Positions 1 to 7,856 are shown, counted from the first letter of the stretch. The stretch: 29,158 bases of DNA from CALFMR01 sp035550595 (GCA_035550595.1 DASZOV010000070.1:1-29158); one strand, 5' to 3'. Notes: generated by a model not told the origin, from the sequence alone. Made by a program: numbers and translations.

Positions 1-73
1 CTTCGGCTTCAATCGAGGAATGACTGCGGAAGATCTCGACCGGCGGTCCCTCGCGGGACGATTGCGCCTTCAT
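1..73 (-). CDS. partial unknown gene, cut by left edge
   Basis: An ATG at 73-71 overlaps the TGA of the upstream phosphatase gene in an ATGA arrangement, and the frame stays open to the window edge (24 codons, beginning Met-Lys-Ala-Gln-Ser-Ser). The 4-bp overlap implies translational coupling with the SpoIIE-type phosphatase. Such phosphatases are often followed by an RsbW-like anti-sigma kinase or a STAS-domain antagonist, so one of these is a reasonable guess, but the visible residues are too few to identify a family. Confidence 0.5.
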   Translation of the reverse strand, partial: MKAQSSREGPPVEIFRSHSSIEAE

Positions 74-2139
74 GCTGACCCCATGCCGTCCGATCCGGTC
101 ACCTTCAGCACGACCATCGTCATGTCGTCGTGCGGTTCGGCGTCACCCACGAACGCCTTCACCTCGCGGAGCACGCGCTCACGGATGCCGGCGGCGTCCA
201 AGCCGTGCTGGCTGGCGAGCACGCGCGCGAGCGCGGCCTCGCCGAACAGCTCGCCACCGGCGTCCATGGCCTCGGTGATGCCATCTGTATACAGCACAAT
301 CGTGTCGCCCGGCGCAAGTTCCCGCGTCCGCTCCTCGAGGAGCGCCTCGAAGCGTGCCTCGGCCCCGGGAATCCGCAGGCCCAGCACCATGCCGTCGGGC
401 GTGACGACCTCGCTCCGGCCGCCCGAGACGACGAGGAGCGGCGTGTGGCCGGCGCGGGCGACGGTCAGCGTGCGGCGCGGCAGATCGATGACGAGATAGG
501 TCATCGTGATGAAGCTGCGCGTGTCGAGCTGGCCCGCCAGCCGGCGGTTGACGTCGATGAGCAGGCGCCGCGGCGAAGGCTCCGCATGGCTCAAGGCGAG
601 CATGATGCCTTTGAGCTCCGCCATGTAGAGCGCGGCCGACGTGCCCTTGCCCGAGACGTCGGCGATGAGCACGCCGAGTTGCCCCGGGCCGACCGTGAAG
701 AAGTCGTAGTAGTCGCCACCGACTTCGCGCGCCGGCTCGCAGAGATCGGCGACGTCGAGCCCGGCCATTGTCGGCGGACCGGTCGGCAGGAGCGACTTCT
801 GGATCTCGCGCGCGATGCGCAGCTCGTCGTCGAGCCGCTGCTTCTCGCGCTGCACGTGCAGGAGATGCTCGATGCTCGCGCTCATGCGATTGAACGAGTC
901 GGCCAAGTCGCCGAGCTGATCGCGCGACTCGATCCGGATGCGGTGCGCGAAGTCGCCCTGCTGCACGCGCTCGGTGCCGACGAAGAGCTCGTGGACCGCC
1001 GACGTGATCGATCGCGCGAGGAGCCCACCCATCACGAGCGCCGATCCCTGGATGATGAGGAACAGCACGCCGAGCGCGACGAGGAGCGGCAGAAAGACCG
1101 TCCACCAGCTCTCGCCCACCATCGCCGCGATCTGCGCCGACTGGACCGAGGCGAGCCGGTTCGACAGCCGGCCGATCGGCGCGTCGAGCGTCACCGACAG
1201 GCCGCCCGTCTGCCCGTCTGGCCAGTTCGTGCAGTCCATGAAGGCGACCGTCTGGCGAAAGAGCGTCCAGATGCTGCGTGTCGCCGGCGGCCCGGCGACC
1301 GTACCTGCGCCGCATCCCGACGCGGCGACCGACGTCATGGCCGTGCCCGTGCGATCGCGCAGGCGATCGATGATGGTCGCGTCGACGGGCAGATCGGCGA
1401 TGACGAGCCGGCGGCCGTCGACCGTCGGCGTCGCCGCGCGGATGACGAGCGCGAGGTTCGCGCCATCGTGCCGGACGATCGTGCCGGCGAAACCGCGCGC
1501 GCGCGTCACCCAGGCTGGCACGCTGGCAGGCGGCGGCTCGTCGGTCCACGGCCCGCTCACGAGCGGTGTCATCGCGGGCGCACTCGACGCGGACACGACC
1601 GCCATCGACAGACGCGGATAGCGGTTCGCGAGATTCGCGACCTTACGATCGATCGCCGCCTGAATCGCCGACGGATTGCGGCCGATCTCGATCGCCGACG
1701 TCTCGGCCACCTGGTGAACGGTCTCGATCGTGTCGGCGAACCCTTCCTGGAAGACGTACTGCGCCACGGTCATGTAGAGCAGCAGACCGCCAGTGAGCAC
1801 GAACGCGAGCACGAGGACGAGCGGCACGAAGCCGAGGAAGACGTACGAGAGAATGAGCTTGCGCCGCACGCGCCAGAGGAACGCGCGCCGGCTACGCAGG
1901 AACGCGAGGGTCGTCATCCAGCCGAGGCCGATGAGACACGCGAGCGAGACGACCTTGCGGAAGATCTCGACGACCACCGGCAGCGGCACGAGCTGTTCGA
2001 CGCCGTAGAGCGCGAGCGAACAGGCGCCGGCGACCAGGAAGATCCGCCCGGGAATGGTCTTCAGCAGCGGCGGGCCCGGCCGGGGCGGAGGCCCGTACGG
2101 TCGACGCTCACGCGCGGCGTCGTCGGACGCAGCAGGCAT
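70..2139 (-). CDS. membrane sensor with HAMP and SpoIIE/PP2C phosphatase domain
   Basis: This 689-residue protein is an RsbU/SpoIIE-like serine phosphatase attached to a membrane sensor. Hydrophobic segments lie near residues 32-50, 61-81 and 95-125, followed by an extracytoplasmic stretch (about 130-345), another membrane segment (about 347-375), a HAMP linker (about 372-425), a short helix, and a PP2C domain from about 455 to the end. Metal-binding motifs are visible: GGDYYDF near 474-480, ADVSGKG near 493-499, then YTDGITEA and a terminal HDDMTMVV. Members of this family dephosphorylate anti-sigma-antagonist proteins in partner-switching stress pathways; the ligand here is unknown. No strong ribosome site precedes the ATG at 2139. 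Its stop overlaps the start of the next gene, probably its signalling partner. Family assignment is secure, pathway is inferred. Confidence 0.9.
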   Translation of the reverse strand: MPAASDDAARERRPYGPPPRPGPPLLKTIPGRIFLVAGACSLALYGVEQLVPLPVVVEIFRKVVSLACLIGLGWMTTLAFLRSRRAFLWRVRRKLILSYVFLGFVPLVLVLAFVLTGGLLLYMTVAQYVFQEGFADTIETVHQVAETSAIEIGRNPSAIQAAIDRKVANLANRYPRLSMAVVSASSAPAMTPLVSGPWTDEPPPASVPAWVTRARGFAGTIVRHDGANLALVIRAATPTVDGRRLVIADLPVDATIIDRLRDRTGTAMTSVAASGCGAGTVAGPPATRSIWTLFRQTVAFMDCTNWPDGQTGGLSVTLDAPIGRLSNRLASVQSAQIAAMVGESWWTVFLPLLVALGVLFLIIQGSALVMGGLLARSITSAVHELFVGTERVQQGDFAHRIRIESRDQLGDLADSFNRMSASIEHLLHVQREKQRLDDELRIAREIQKSLLPTGPPTMAGLDVADLCEPAREVGGDYYDFFTVGPGQLGVLIADVSGKGTSAALYMAELKGIMLALSHAEPSPRRLLIDVNRRLAGQLDTRSFITMTYLVIDLPRRTLTVARAGHTPLLVVSGGRSEVVTPDGMVLGLRIPGAEARFEALLEERTRELAPGDTIVLYTDGITEAMDAGGELFGEAALARVLASQHGLDAAGIRERVLREVKAFVGDAEPHDDMTMVVLKVTGSDGMGSA

Positions 2140-2218
2140 TCGTGGTGGCTCAGCCCGCGCGGGGGACGAAACGCGGCCGGGCAGGCCGCATCATAACAGA
2201 GACGCTTCGGAGGACCGC

Positions 2219-3376
2219 ATGAGCTGGCCGCAGGACGCGGGCTTCGCCACCCGCTGCATTCACGCCGGACAACCGCCCGATCCCGCGACAGGCGCCGTCG
2301 CGACGCCGATCTACCAGACGTCGACGTTCGCGCAGGAGGCGCTCGGCCGCAACAAGGGCTACGAGTACGCGCGCACGCGCAATCCGACGCGGACGGCGCT
2401 CGAGGCGAACCTCGCCGCGATCGAAGGCGGCCGCGCGGGATTCGCCTTCGCGTCGGGCATGGCCGCGATCGATGCCGTCGTGCGCCGGCTTGGATCGGGC
2501 GATCACGTCGTGGCGACGGCCAACGTGTACGGCGGCACGTACCGGCTCTTCGAACGCGTGCTGCGGCGGTACGGTCTCACGTTCACGTTCGTCGACACGT
2601 CGGATCTCGACGTCACTCGGCGCGCGATCACGCCGGCGACGAAACTCGTCTTCGTCGAGACACCGACCAATCCTCTGCTCCGCCTCACCGACCTGACGGC
2701 CGTCGCGGCCATCGCGCACGAACGCGGCATTCCCGTCGCCGTCGACAACACGTTCGCGAGCCCGTACCTGCAGCAGCCCATTGCGTTCGGCTGCGATCTC
2801 GTCATCCACAGCACGACGAAATATCTCAACGGCCACAGCGACTCGGTCGGCGGCGCAGTCGTGGCCGTGCGCGACGAGGACATCGACTGGCTCGGCTTCG
2901 TGCAGAACGCGGCCGGCGCGATCCTCGGACCAATGGACGCGTGGCTCGTCTTGCGCGGCACGAAGACGCTGCCGCTCCGCATGGCGCAGCACTCGGCCAA
3001 CGGCCTGGCGCTCGCGACGTTCCTTCGCGGCCATCGACGCGTCACGCGCGTGTACTATCCCGGCCTCGACGACCATCCGCAGCGCGATCTCGCCGCGCGT
3101 CAGATGCCGAACGGCTCGGGCGGGATGCTCGCCTTCGAAGTCGATTCGCCCGAACGGGCCCGCCGCGTGCTCGGCAGTCTGCGCCTCATCACGCTCGCCG
3201 AAAGCCTCGGCGGCGTCGAATCGCTCGCGAGCCACCCGGCCACGATGACGCACGCCTCGGTCCCGCCCGCTGAACGCGCCGCGCTCGGCATCTCGGACGC
3301 GCTCATCCGCATCTCGACCGGCATCGAAGACGTGGCCGATCTCATCGCGGATCTCGAGCAGGCGCTGGAGGAGTAG
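2219..3376 (+). CDS. metB: trans-sulfuration PLP enzyme (cystathionine gamma-synthase/lyase family)
   Basis: This 385-residue protein belongs to the Cys/Met-metabolism PLP-dependent enzymes. It opens with the family signature FATRCIHAGQ, carries ARTRNPTRTALE and FASGMAAI for substrate and cofactor binding, VDNTFASPYLQQP, and the PLP lysine in HSTTKYLNGHSD; it ends with RISTGIED. Such enzymes join or split cystathionine, linking cysteine and methionine. Sequence alone does not separate gamma-synthase (metB) from gamma-lyase or the plant-type bifunctional form, so the symbol is provisional. An ORF upstream stays open, but the start at 2219 is chosen because GGAGG at 2209-2213 sits five bases ahead and homology begins just after it. 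Its stop lies five bases from that of convergent cutA. Sulfur-import genes follow about 3 kb downstream. Confidence 0.88.
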   Translation: MSWPQDAGFATRCIHAGQPPDPATGAVATPIYQTSTFAQEALGRNKGYEYARTRNPTRTALEANLAAIEGGRAGFAFASGMAAIDAVVRRLGSGDHVVATANVYGGTYRLFERVLRRYGLTFTFVDTSDLDVTRRAITPATKLVFVETPTNPLLRLTDLTAVAAIAHERGIPVAVDNTFASPYLQQPIAFGCDLVIHSTTKYLNGHSDSVGGAVVAVRDEDIDWLGFVQNAAGAILGPMDAWLVLRGTKTLPLRMAQHSANGLALATFLRGHRRVTRVYYPGLDDHPQRDLAARQMPNGSGGMLAFEVDSPERARRVLGSLRLITLAESLGGVESLASHPATMTHASVPPAERAALGISDALIRISTGIEDVADLIADLEQALEE

Positions 3377-3381
3377 CTCCC

Positions 3382-3714
3382 TCAGCTCTCCGCCTTCGGC
3401 CCGACGTTCCGATCCACCCATTCGAGGTACTGCTCGCTGCCGTCGATGACCGGCAGCACGAGGAACTCGGGGACGTCGTAGGGATGACGCTCACGCAGCA
3501 GATCCCACAACGGGTCCACCTGCTCGGAGGTCGTCTTGATGAAGAGTTGCTGTTCCTGATCGATCTGCGGGACGCCCTTCCACGTGTAGACGGATCGGAT
3601 GCCCGGCACGATGGTCACGCACGCGGCGAGTCCGCTGCCCACGAGATCCTGGGCGAGCGGCGCGGAGTCGAAATCGCCGGGGAGGGTGGTCATGGCCAGC
3701 ACGAAGTCGCTCAT
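3382..3714 (-). CDS. cutA: CutA divalent-cation tolerance protein
   Basis: This 110-residue protein has the normal CutA length and its landmarks: LAACVTIVPGIRSVYTWKG in the first half, the EQQLFIKT strand, and HPYDVPEFLVLPV followed by YLEWV near the C terminus. CutA folds as a ferredoxin-like trimer. Loss in E. coli was linked to copper and divalent-metal tolerance, but the biochemical role is still unsettled. The gene is convergent with the trans-sulfuration enzyme (five bases between stops) and divergent from the ftsB-like gene, with about 50 bases for both control regions. Family call is firm. Confidence 0.93.
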   Translation of the reverse strand: MSDFVLAMTTLPGDFDSAPLAQDLVGSGLAACVTIVPGIRSVYTWKGVPQIDQEQQLFIKTTSEQVDPLWDLLRERHPYDVPEFLVLPVIDGSEQYLEWVDRNVGPKAES

Positions 3715-3768
3715 GCCCTATTTTGTCCTTGTACCGGTTCCGAAAACCTGATAAGAAAGATGTCGCGC

Positions 3769-4164
3769 ATGAACGACGACCGGCAGCCGCTCTCCGACGA
3801 ACGTCCGTCCACGGGCGTGCGCGTGCGGCCGCGACCGGACGCCGCGCACGATGGTCATACGGGCCGGCGCATCGCCTGGGTGCTCGCGTTCGTCTTCGGC
3901 CTGCTCCTCGTCAATGCGATCGTCGGCGATCACGGCTACCTGGCGGCCGTGCGTGCACGACACGAACGCGACGCGCTCCAGGCAGCCGTTGCGGCCGTGC
4001 GTCTCGAGAACCAACATCTCCAGCAGGAAGGCCGGCGTCTGCAGACCGATCCCTCGGCCATCGCCGATGCCGCCCAACGCGAACTCGGCTTCGTCAAACC
4101 GGGCGAAACGCTCGTCATCGTCCGCGACGTGAAGCCGGCGCCGCCCGCGCCCGCGGCGCACTGA
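3769..4164 (+). CDS. ftsB: FtsB/DivIC-like septum formation initiator
   Basis: A short bitopic membrane protein (131 residues from this start): a charged N-terminal tail, one membrane span (about residues 35-52, AWVLAFVFGLLLVNAIV), then a coiled coil (RARHERDALQAAVAAVRLENQHLQQEGRRL) and the family end pattern DPSAIADAAQRELGFVKPGETLVIV. Proteins of this class join FtsL and FtsQ in the divisome and relay activation of septal wall synthesis. The start at 3769 is chosen because the purine run AGAAAGA sits eight bases ahead; an in-frame ATG at 3760 is an alternative adding three residues. The gene leads a tight run with dedA-type and porin genes. In many bacteria ftsB follows eno; that neighbour is absent here. 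Confidence 0.85.
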   Translation: MNDDRQPLSDERPSTGVRVRPRPDAAHDGHTGRRIAWVLAFVFGLLLVNAIVGDHGYLAAVRARHERDALQAAVAAVRLENQHLQQEGRRLQTDPSAIADAAQRELGFVKPGETLVIVRDVKPAPPAPAAH

Positions 4165-4182
4165 CGCCGACGGACGCGGCCC

Positions 4183-4836
4183 GTGTCGACACTCATCGAT
4201 TTCGTCCTGCACCTCGATCGGCATCTGCCCGATCTGGTCGCCGCCTACGGCACCTGGATCTACGGCATGCTGTTCGCCGTCATCTTCGCGGAGACCGGCC
4301 TCGTCGTCACGCCGTTCCTGCCGGGCGACTCGCTGCTCTTCGCGCTCGGCGCGCTGGCCGCCGCCGGCGGCATGAACGGCGTCGCGCTCTACGTCCTGCT
4401 CGTCGCGGCCGCGTTCATCGGCAACGCGGTCAACTACACGGCCGGCCGGCTCATCGGCCCGCGTGTCTTTCACGCGACCGATCGCCGCGGGTGGATTCAC
4501 CGGCTGCTCAACCACCAGCACCTCGAGCGCGCGCAGGCCTTCTTCGATCGCTACGGCGGTAAAGCGGTCGTGCTCAGCCGCTTCGCGCCGATCATCCGTA
4601 CGTTCGTGCCCTTCGTCGCCGGCGCGGCCTCGATGGCGCCCCACGCGTTCATGCTCTACAACGCGATCGGCGCGGCCGCGTGGGTCGGCTTGTGCCTGGG
4701 CGCCGGCATGCTCTTCGGCAACGTGCCCATCGTCAAGCAGAACTTCTCGCTCGTCACGATCGGCATCGTCGCCGTGTCGCTCCTGCCGATCCTCATCGAG
4801 TGGCTGCGCGCGCGATCGCGCCGTTCCGCGCTGTGA
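4183..4836 (+). CDS. DedA family membrane protein
   Basis: This 217-residue polytopic protein is a DedA/SNARE-associated (VTT-domain) family member. Visible signatures are FAETGLVVTPFLPGDSLLF near residues 35-53, the re-entrant glycine-rich segment, FFDRYGGKAVVLSRFAPIIRTFVPFVAGAASM near 120-151, and YNAIGAAAWVG. Conserved acidic (E37, D49) and arginine residues in these motifs are those considered important for lipid-carrier or proton-linked transport; some members recycle undecaprenyl phosphate. The start is a GTG, 18 bases after the ftsB-like stop. The final four bases overlap the GTG start of the porin gene, so the two are probably translationally coupled. The substrate of this copy is unknown. 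Confidence 0.92.
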   Translation: MSTLIDFVLHLDRHLPDLVAAYGTWIYGMLFAVIFAETGLVVTPFLPGDSLLFALGALAAAGGMNGVALYVLLVAAAFIGNAVNYTAGRLIGPRVFHATDRRGWIHRLLNHQHLERAQAFFDRYGGKAVVLSRFAPIIRTFVPFVAGAASMAPHAFMLYNAIGAAAWVGLCLGAGMLFGNVPIVKQNFSLVTIGIVAVSLLPILIEWLRARSRRSAL

Positions 4837-6116
4837 GCGTCCGTTCCCGGGCTTCGTGCCGCGCGGCAGCCCTTGCCGCGCTCGTGACGTTGGCGCGTCC
4901 TCTTCCCATCCGGGCGCAGTCCGCCACCGGATTGTCAGCGGCATCGTCGTCTGGTGAAGCGAGTGCGCCGGTCGCCGGCTGGAAGGACGGCTTCTTCGTC
5001 CAGTCAGCCGACGGCAGCAACCGGCTGGTGCTCGGTGCCGTCGTCCAGGCGGACGGCAAGTTCTCGCTCGACGATCCCTCGCCGTTCATCGACACGTTTT
5101 CGCTTCGCAAGGCACGTCTCGCCATGACCGGTCAGATCGCGCGGTATTTCGCGTTCCGCCTGACGCCGGAATTCAGCAATGGCTCGCCGACCATCACCGA
5201 CGCGTATGCCGACCTCCGGTTTTCACCGGCATTCGTCGTGCGCGCGGGCAAGGACAAGACGCCCGTCGGCCTCGAGCTGCTGCTCTACGGCGATGCCGGC
5301 CGATACTTCAACGAACGATCGCTCGCCTCGCTGCTCGTCCCGAACCGCGACGACGGCGTCCAAGTCCGGGGCGACGTAGCGCGCGGCACGGTCAGTTATG
5401 TGCTCGGCGTGTTCAACGGCGTTCCCGATGGCGCGAGCACGGCGGCCGACGTGGACACCAACGGCGGCAAGGACGTGGCCGGGCGAATACAGGCGAGGCC
5501 GTTCCGCCGATCCGGCGCCGCGCGGTCGCCTCTCGACGATCTCGGGCTGCACTTCGGCTTCTCGTCCGGATCGGAACAGGGCGCGCTGCCGTCGTTCAAG
5601 ACATCCGCCGGCCAGCGGTTCTTCAGCTACGCGCCGGACGCGATGGCCAACGGCCGCCGCCTTCGTCTGGCGCCAGCCGCCTTCTACAACTACAAGTCGA
5701 TCGGCGTCTTCGGCGAATACACGCGCACGCACCAGGATGTCGCCAGGGCCGGCGTGACGCATACGATCGTCACCGACGGTTGGAACGCGAGCGGTGCGGT
5801 GATCCTCACGGGCGAAAAGGCCTCGAATGAGGGCGTTCGTCCAGCACGGCCATTCGACCCGGCGAAGGGTTCCTGGGGCGCGATTGAGATTGCCGCCCGC
5901 TGGGCGGCGGTCCACGTCGACGATGACGCGTTCACGTTCAATCTCGTCGCCGACGATGCCGTCCGTGACGCGCATCAAGTGTCAGTAGGTGTGAACTGGT
6001 ACCCCGTGGACCACGTGAAGTATTCCCTCAGCTACGAACGCACGTCGTTCACGGGCGGCGCGACGGCACGGCCCACCGAACACGCGATCCTCTTCCGTAC
6101 GCAGATAGCCTTTTAA
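4833..6116 (+). CDS. OprO/OprP-type porin, copy 1
   Basis: A 427-residue outer-membrane porin of the phosphate-selective (Porin_O_P) type. A GTG start inside the dedA stop gives a clean signal peptide ending at ALVTLARPLPIRAQ, so I prefer it to the longer frame. The mature part has the family's GFFVQSADG opening, FSLRKARLAMTGQIARYFAFRLTPEF, VRAGKDKTPVGLELL, NRDDGVQVRGD, VFNGVPDG, VNWYPVDHVKYSLSYE, and a C-terminal aromatic residue (IAF), the usual end of a beta-barrel. OprO/OprP pass phosphate or pyrophosphate in Pseudomonas; this copy is close to a second porin placed directly before sulfate-import genes, so anion preference is open. It is the last gene of the ftsB-dedA run, with a 354-bp gap after it. 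Confidence 0.9.
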   Translation: MSVRSRASCRAAALAALVTLARPLPIRAQSATGLSAASSSGEASAPVAGWKDGFFVQSADGSNRLVLGAVVQADGKFSLDDPSPFIDTFSLRKARLAMTGQIARYFAFRLTPEFSNGSPTITDAYADLRFSPAFVVRAGKDKTPVGLELLLYGDAGRYFNERSLASLLVPNRDDGVQVRGDVARGTVSYVLGVFNGVPDGASTAADVDTNGGKDVAGRIQARPFRRSGAARSPLDDLGLHFGFSSGSEQGALPSFKTSAGQRFFSYAPDAMANGRRLRLAPAAFYNYKSIGVFGEYTRTHQDVARAGVTHTIVTDGWNASGAVILTGEKASNEGVRPARPFDPAKGSWGAIEIAARWAAVHVDDDAFTFNLVADDAVRDAHQVSVGVNWYPVDHVKYSLSYERTSFTGGATARPTEHAILFRTQIAF

Positions 6117-6128
6117 TTGTCGCGCGGC

Positions 6129-6157
6129 TTGACACGATTCATGGACGTTGATAGAAC
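6129..6157 (+). promoter_or_regulatory. sigma70-type promoter of the sulfate-uptake locus
   Basis: A perfect TTGACA at 6129-6134, a 17-base spacer, and TAGAAC at 6152-6157 (four of six matches to the -10 consensus). It begins 12 bases after the stop of porin 1 and predicts a transcript start near 6163-6166, just ahead of the cysteine-rich reading frame. It is the best promoter match I found upstream of the porin-2/sulfate genes. Confidence 0.6.
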
Positions 6158-6170
6158 CATGGTCGTCCGT

Positions 6171-6257
6171 ATGTCGCGTCACTTCACGTCGTGTCGTCTC
6201 TGCACCTGCCCGGCTTCGTGTCGGTGCGGGTGTATCGTGCCGACGACCGCGTGGTGA
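6171..6257 (+). CDS. cysteine-rich leader peptide (28 residues)
   Basis: An ATG at 6171 opens a 28-codon frame ending in TGA at 6255-6257. It encodes six cysteines at positions 8, 11, 13, 17, 19 and 21 (three TGT, three TGC) and ends with tryptophan. In-frame ATGs at 6159 and 6141 could lengthen it, but the second lies inside the promoter. The predicted transcript start is only 5-8 bases ahead of 6171, so translation could be leaderless. The cysteine cluster coincides with a possible hairpin: bases 6202-6212 pair with 6222-6233 (U bulge at 6225, two G-U pairs). This is the design of a cysteine-sensing attenuator: ribosomes stall when charged tRNA-Cys is short, and downstream sulfate genes are then expressed. 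Translation and function are unproven. Confidence 0.5.
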   Translation: MSRHFTSCRLCTCPASCRCGCIVPTTAW

Positions 6258-6470
6258 CGTTCGAGCCGTCCTTCCGCTCGCACTGAATCAGTTCCCTTCG
6301 CCGCGCGCCTCCGTCGGCGTCCCGTTCTCATCCATTTCGTTTGAGTTGGACCGTTAGTCGCGGTCCCCGTGTGCTTCGCGAGCCGACGCATCGGCGCGGG
6401 CTTCAGTGCTCGTCTGCGCCTCTCGCCGGCCGTCGCGCACGCACGCTGGGGACCCCTTCGGAGGTTTCGC
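6258..6470 (+). promoter_or_regulatory. long untranslated leader of porin 2
   Basis: About 210 bases without a supported gene. The first part (6258-6340) is rich in C and poor in G, as Rho-loading regions are. A 6-bp hairpin GGACCG/CGGTCC lies at 6348-6366 with a 7-base loop. The ribosome site GGAGG (6460-6464) of porin 2 sits in a small CCT-TCGG-AGG stem right after the run GGGGACCCC. I see no U-run terminator and no known riboswitch, including no SAM-type core. Confidence 0.4.
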
Positions 6471-7772
6471 ATGTCTCTCGTGTCGGCCCACCGCCATAGG
6501 CGGGCCATGTTTCGTCTCGCGCGGCGCACGTTCACGCTGGCCGCGTTCACGACGATCGTTCTTCCCCTCAACGCCCGCGCGCAGTCCGCGTCGAGCACGA
6601 CCAGCAGCCAGACCACCGCGCCGGCCGTTGTCGCCGGTTGGCAGAACGGCTTCTTCGTGCAGTCGGCCGACGGCCACAACAAGCTGTCGTTCGGCACGGT
6701 CATCCAGGAAGACGGACGATTCTCGACCGACGACCCGTCACCGTTCACCAACACGTTCACGCTGCGCAAAGCACGACTCGGCATCCAGGGACAGGTCGCG
6801 AAGTACTTCGCGTTCCGCCTGACACCCGAGTTGGGCAATGGCGCAGCGACCGTCGTCGACGCGTACGCCGACATTCAGTTCTCGACGGCGTTCGGCATTC
6901 GCGTCGGCAAGGACAAGACGCCCGTTGGTCTGGAACTCCTCTACGGTGACCCAGGTTTGTATTTCAACGAACGATCGCTCGTCTCGCTGCTCGTCCCCAA
7001 TCGCGACGACGGCGTGCAGGTACGAGGCGACTTGGCGCACGGTGTTGTGAGCTACGCGATCGGCGTGTTCAACGGCGTGCCCGACGGATCCAGCACGACC
7101 ACCGACGTCGACACGAATGGCGGCAAGGACGTCGCGGGCCGCATCCAGGTGCGGCCGTTCCACCGGACCGGCGCGGCGACCGCGTCCGCCTTCGACAACT
7201 TCGGCCTGCACCTCGGCTTCTCATCCGGATCGCAGACCGGCGCGCTGCCGTCGTTCAAGACGTCGGCCGGCCAGCGCTTCTTCACTTACGCCGGCGCGAA
7301 CGCCGACGGCGACCGCACGCGCATTTCACCCGGCGTCTTCTACTACTACAAGTCGTTCGGCGTCTTCGGCGAGTACGCGCGCACGAGTCAGGACATCACC
7401 AAGGCCGACGTGACGCACACGATCACCAACGACGGCTGGGACGCAAGCGGCTCGGTCATCCTCACGGGCGAGACGGCGTCGAACGGCGTCATCCGGCCGA
7501 AGCGGCCGTTCGATCCCGCGTCGGGCGCCTGGGGCGCGGTCGAAATCGTCGCGCGCTACGCCGCGCTCACGGCCGACGAAGACGCGTTCACGCTCGGCTT
7601 CGCTGCCGACGATTCCGTACGTGAAGCGCACCAAGCCTCGATCGGCGTGAACTGGTACCCGGTCAGCTACGTGAAGTACTACCTCAGCTACGAACGCACG
7701 TCGTTCGATGGCGGTGCAGCGGACCGACCAGCGGAAAACGCCATCCTCTTCCGCACGCAACTCGCTTTCTGA
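6471..7772 (+). CDS. OprO/OprP-type porin, copy 2, leading sulfate-transport genes
   Basis: A 433-residue porin clearly paralogous to the preceding one: nearly all landmark stretches recur (GFFVQSADG, FAFRLTPELGNG, VGKDKTPVGLELL, VPNRDDGVQVRGDL, VFNGVPDGSSTTTDVDTNGGKDVAGR, GQRFFTYA, VNWYPVSYVKYYLSYERTSF), and it also ends in a C-terminal phenylalanine. The start at 6471 has GGAGG six bases upstream; an in-frame ATG at 6507 would give a shorter signal peptide (RRTFTLAAFTTIVLPLNARAQ). It probably sits in the outer membrane and feeds the periplasmic sulfate-binding protein encoded 84 bases downstream. That role is inferred from position; described relatives carry phosphate, polyphosphate or pyrophosphate. 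Confidence 0.9.
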   Translation: MSLVSAHRHRRAMFRLARRTFTLAAFTTIVLPLNARAQSASSTTSSQTTAPAVVAGWQNGFFVQSADGHNKLSFGTVIQEDGRFSTDDPSPFTNTFTLRKARLGIQGQVAKYFAFRLTPELGNGAATVVDAYADIQFSTAFGIRVGKDKTPVGLELLYGDPGLYFNERSLVSLLVPNRDDGVQVRGDLAHGVVSYAIGVFNGVPDGSSTTTDVDTNGGKDVAGRIQVRPFHRTGAATASAFDNFGLHLGFSSGSQTGALPSFKTSAGQRFFTYAGANADGDRTRISPGVFYYYKSFGVFGEYARTSQDITKADVTHTITNDGWDASGSVILTGETASNGVIRPKRPFDPASGAWGAVEIVARYAALTADEDAFTLGFAADDSVREAHQASIGVNWYPVSYVKYYLSYERTSFDGGAADRPAENAILFRTQLAF

Positions 7773-7788
7773 ACGCGAATCGCTTCTG

Positions 7789-7818
7789 CCCTCTGTGCCT
7801 GAAGACCCAGGGCTCCAC
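7789..7818 (-). repeat. REP-like hairpin, GTGGAG family (copy A)
   Basis: Read on the minus strand: GTGGAG, nine bases (CCCTGGGTC), loop TTCA, then GGCACAGAGGG. Six or seven of nine stem positions can pair. It lies in the 84-bp gap between porin 2 and the sulfate-binding-protein gene and shares head, spacing and loop with three other copies in this window. Confidence 0.6.
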
Positions 7819-7856
7819 GAACTTCGACCACCGTTTCGTAAATGGAGATTTCGATC

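Noticed and set aside
130..2196. 688-codon plus-strand frame opposite the phosphatase gene
   Set aside because: Arginine/aspartate/histidine-rich with no family motifs; it is the antisense shadow of a clear HAMP-SpoIIE gene, common in GC-rich DNA.
2140..2218. Leader peptide or promoter before the metB-like gene
   Set aside because: No Cys- or Met-rich short frame and no clear -35/-10 pair; only the ribosome site is solid.
3721..3760. Promoter for the ftsB-like gene (TTGTCC or TTGTAC with TGATAA)
   Set aside because: Spacers of 20 or 14 bases are outside the usual range; not convincing.
6258..6470. SAM or other known riboswitch before porin 2
   Set aside because: I find no conserved riboswitch core or terminator with a U-run; the cysteine-rich frame explains the position better.
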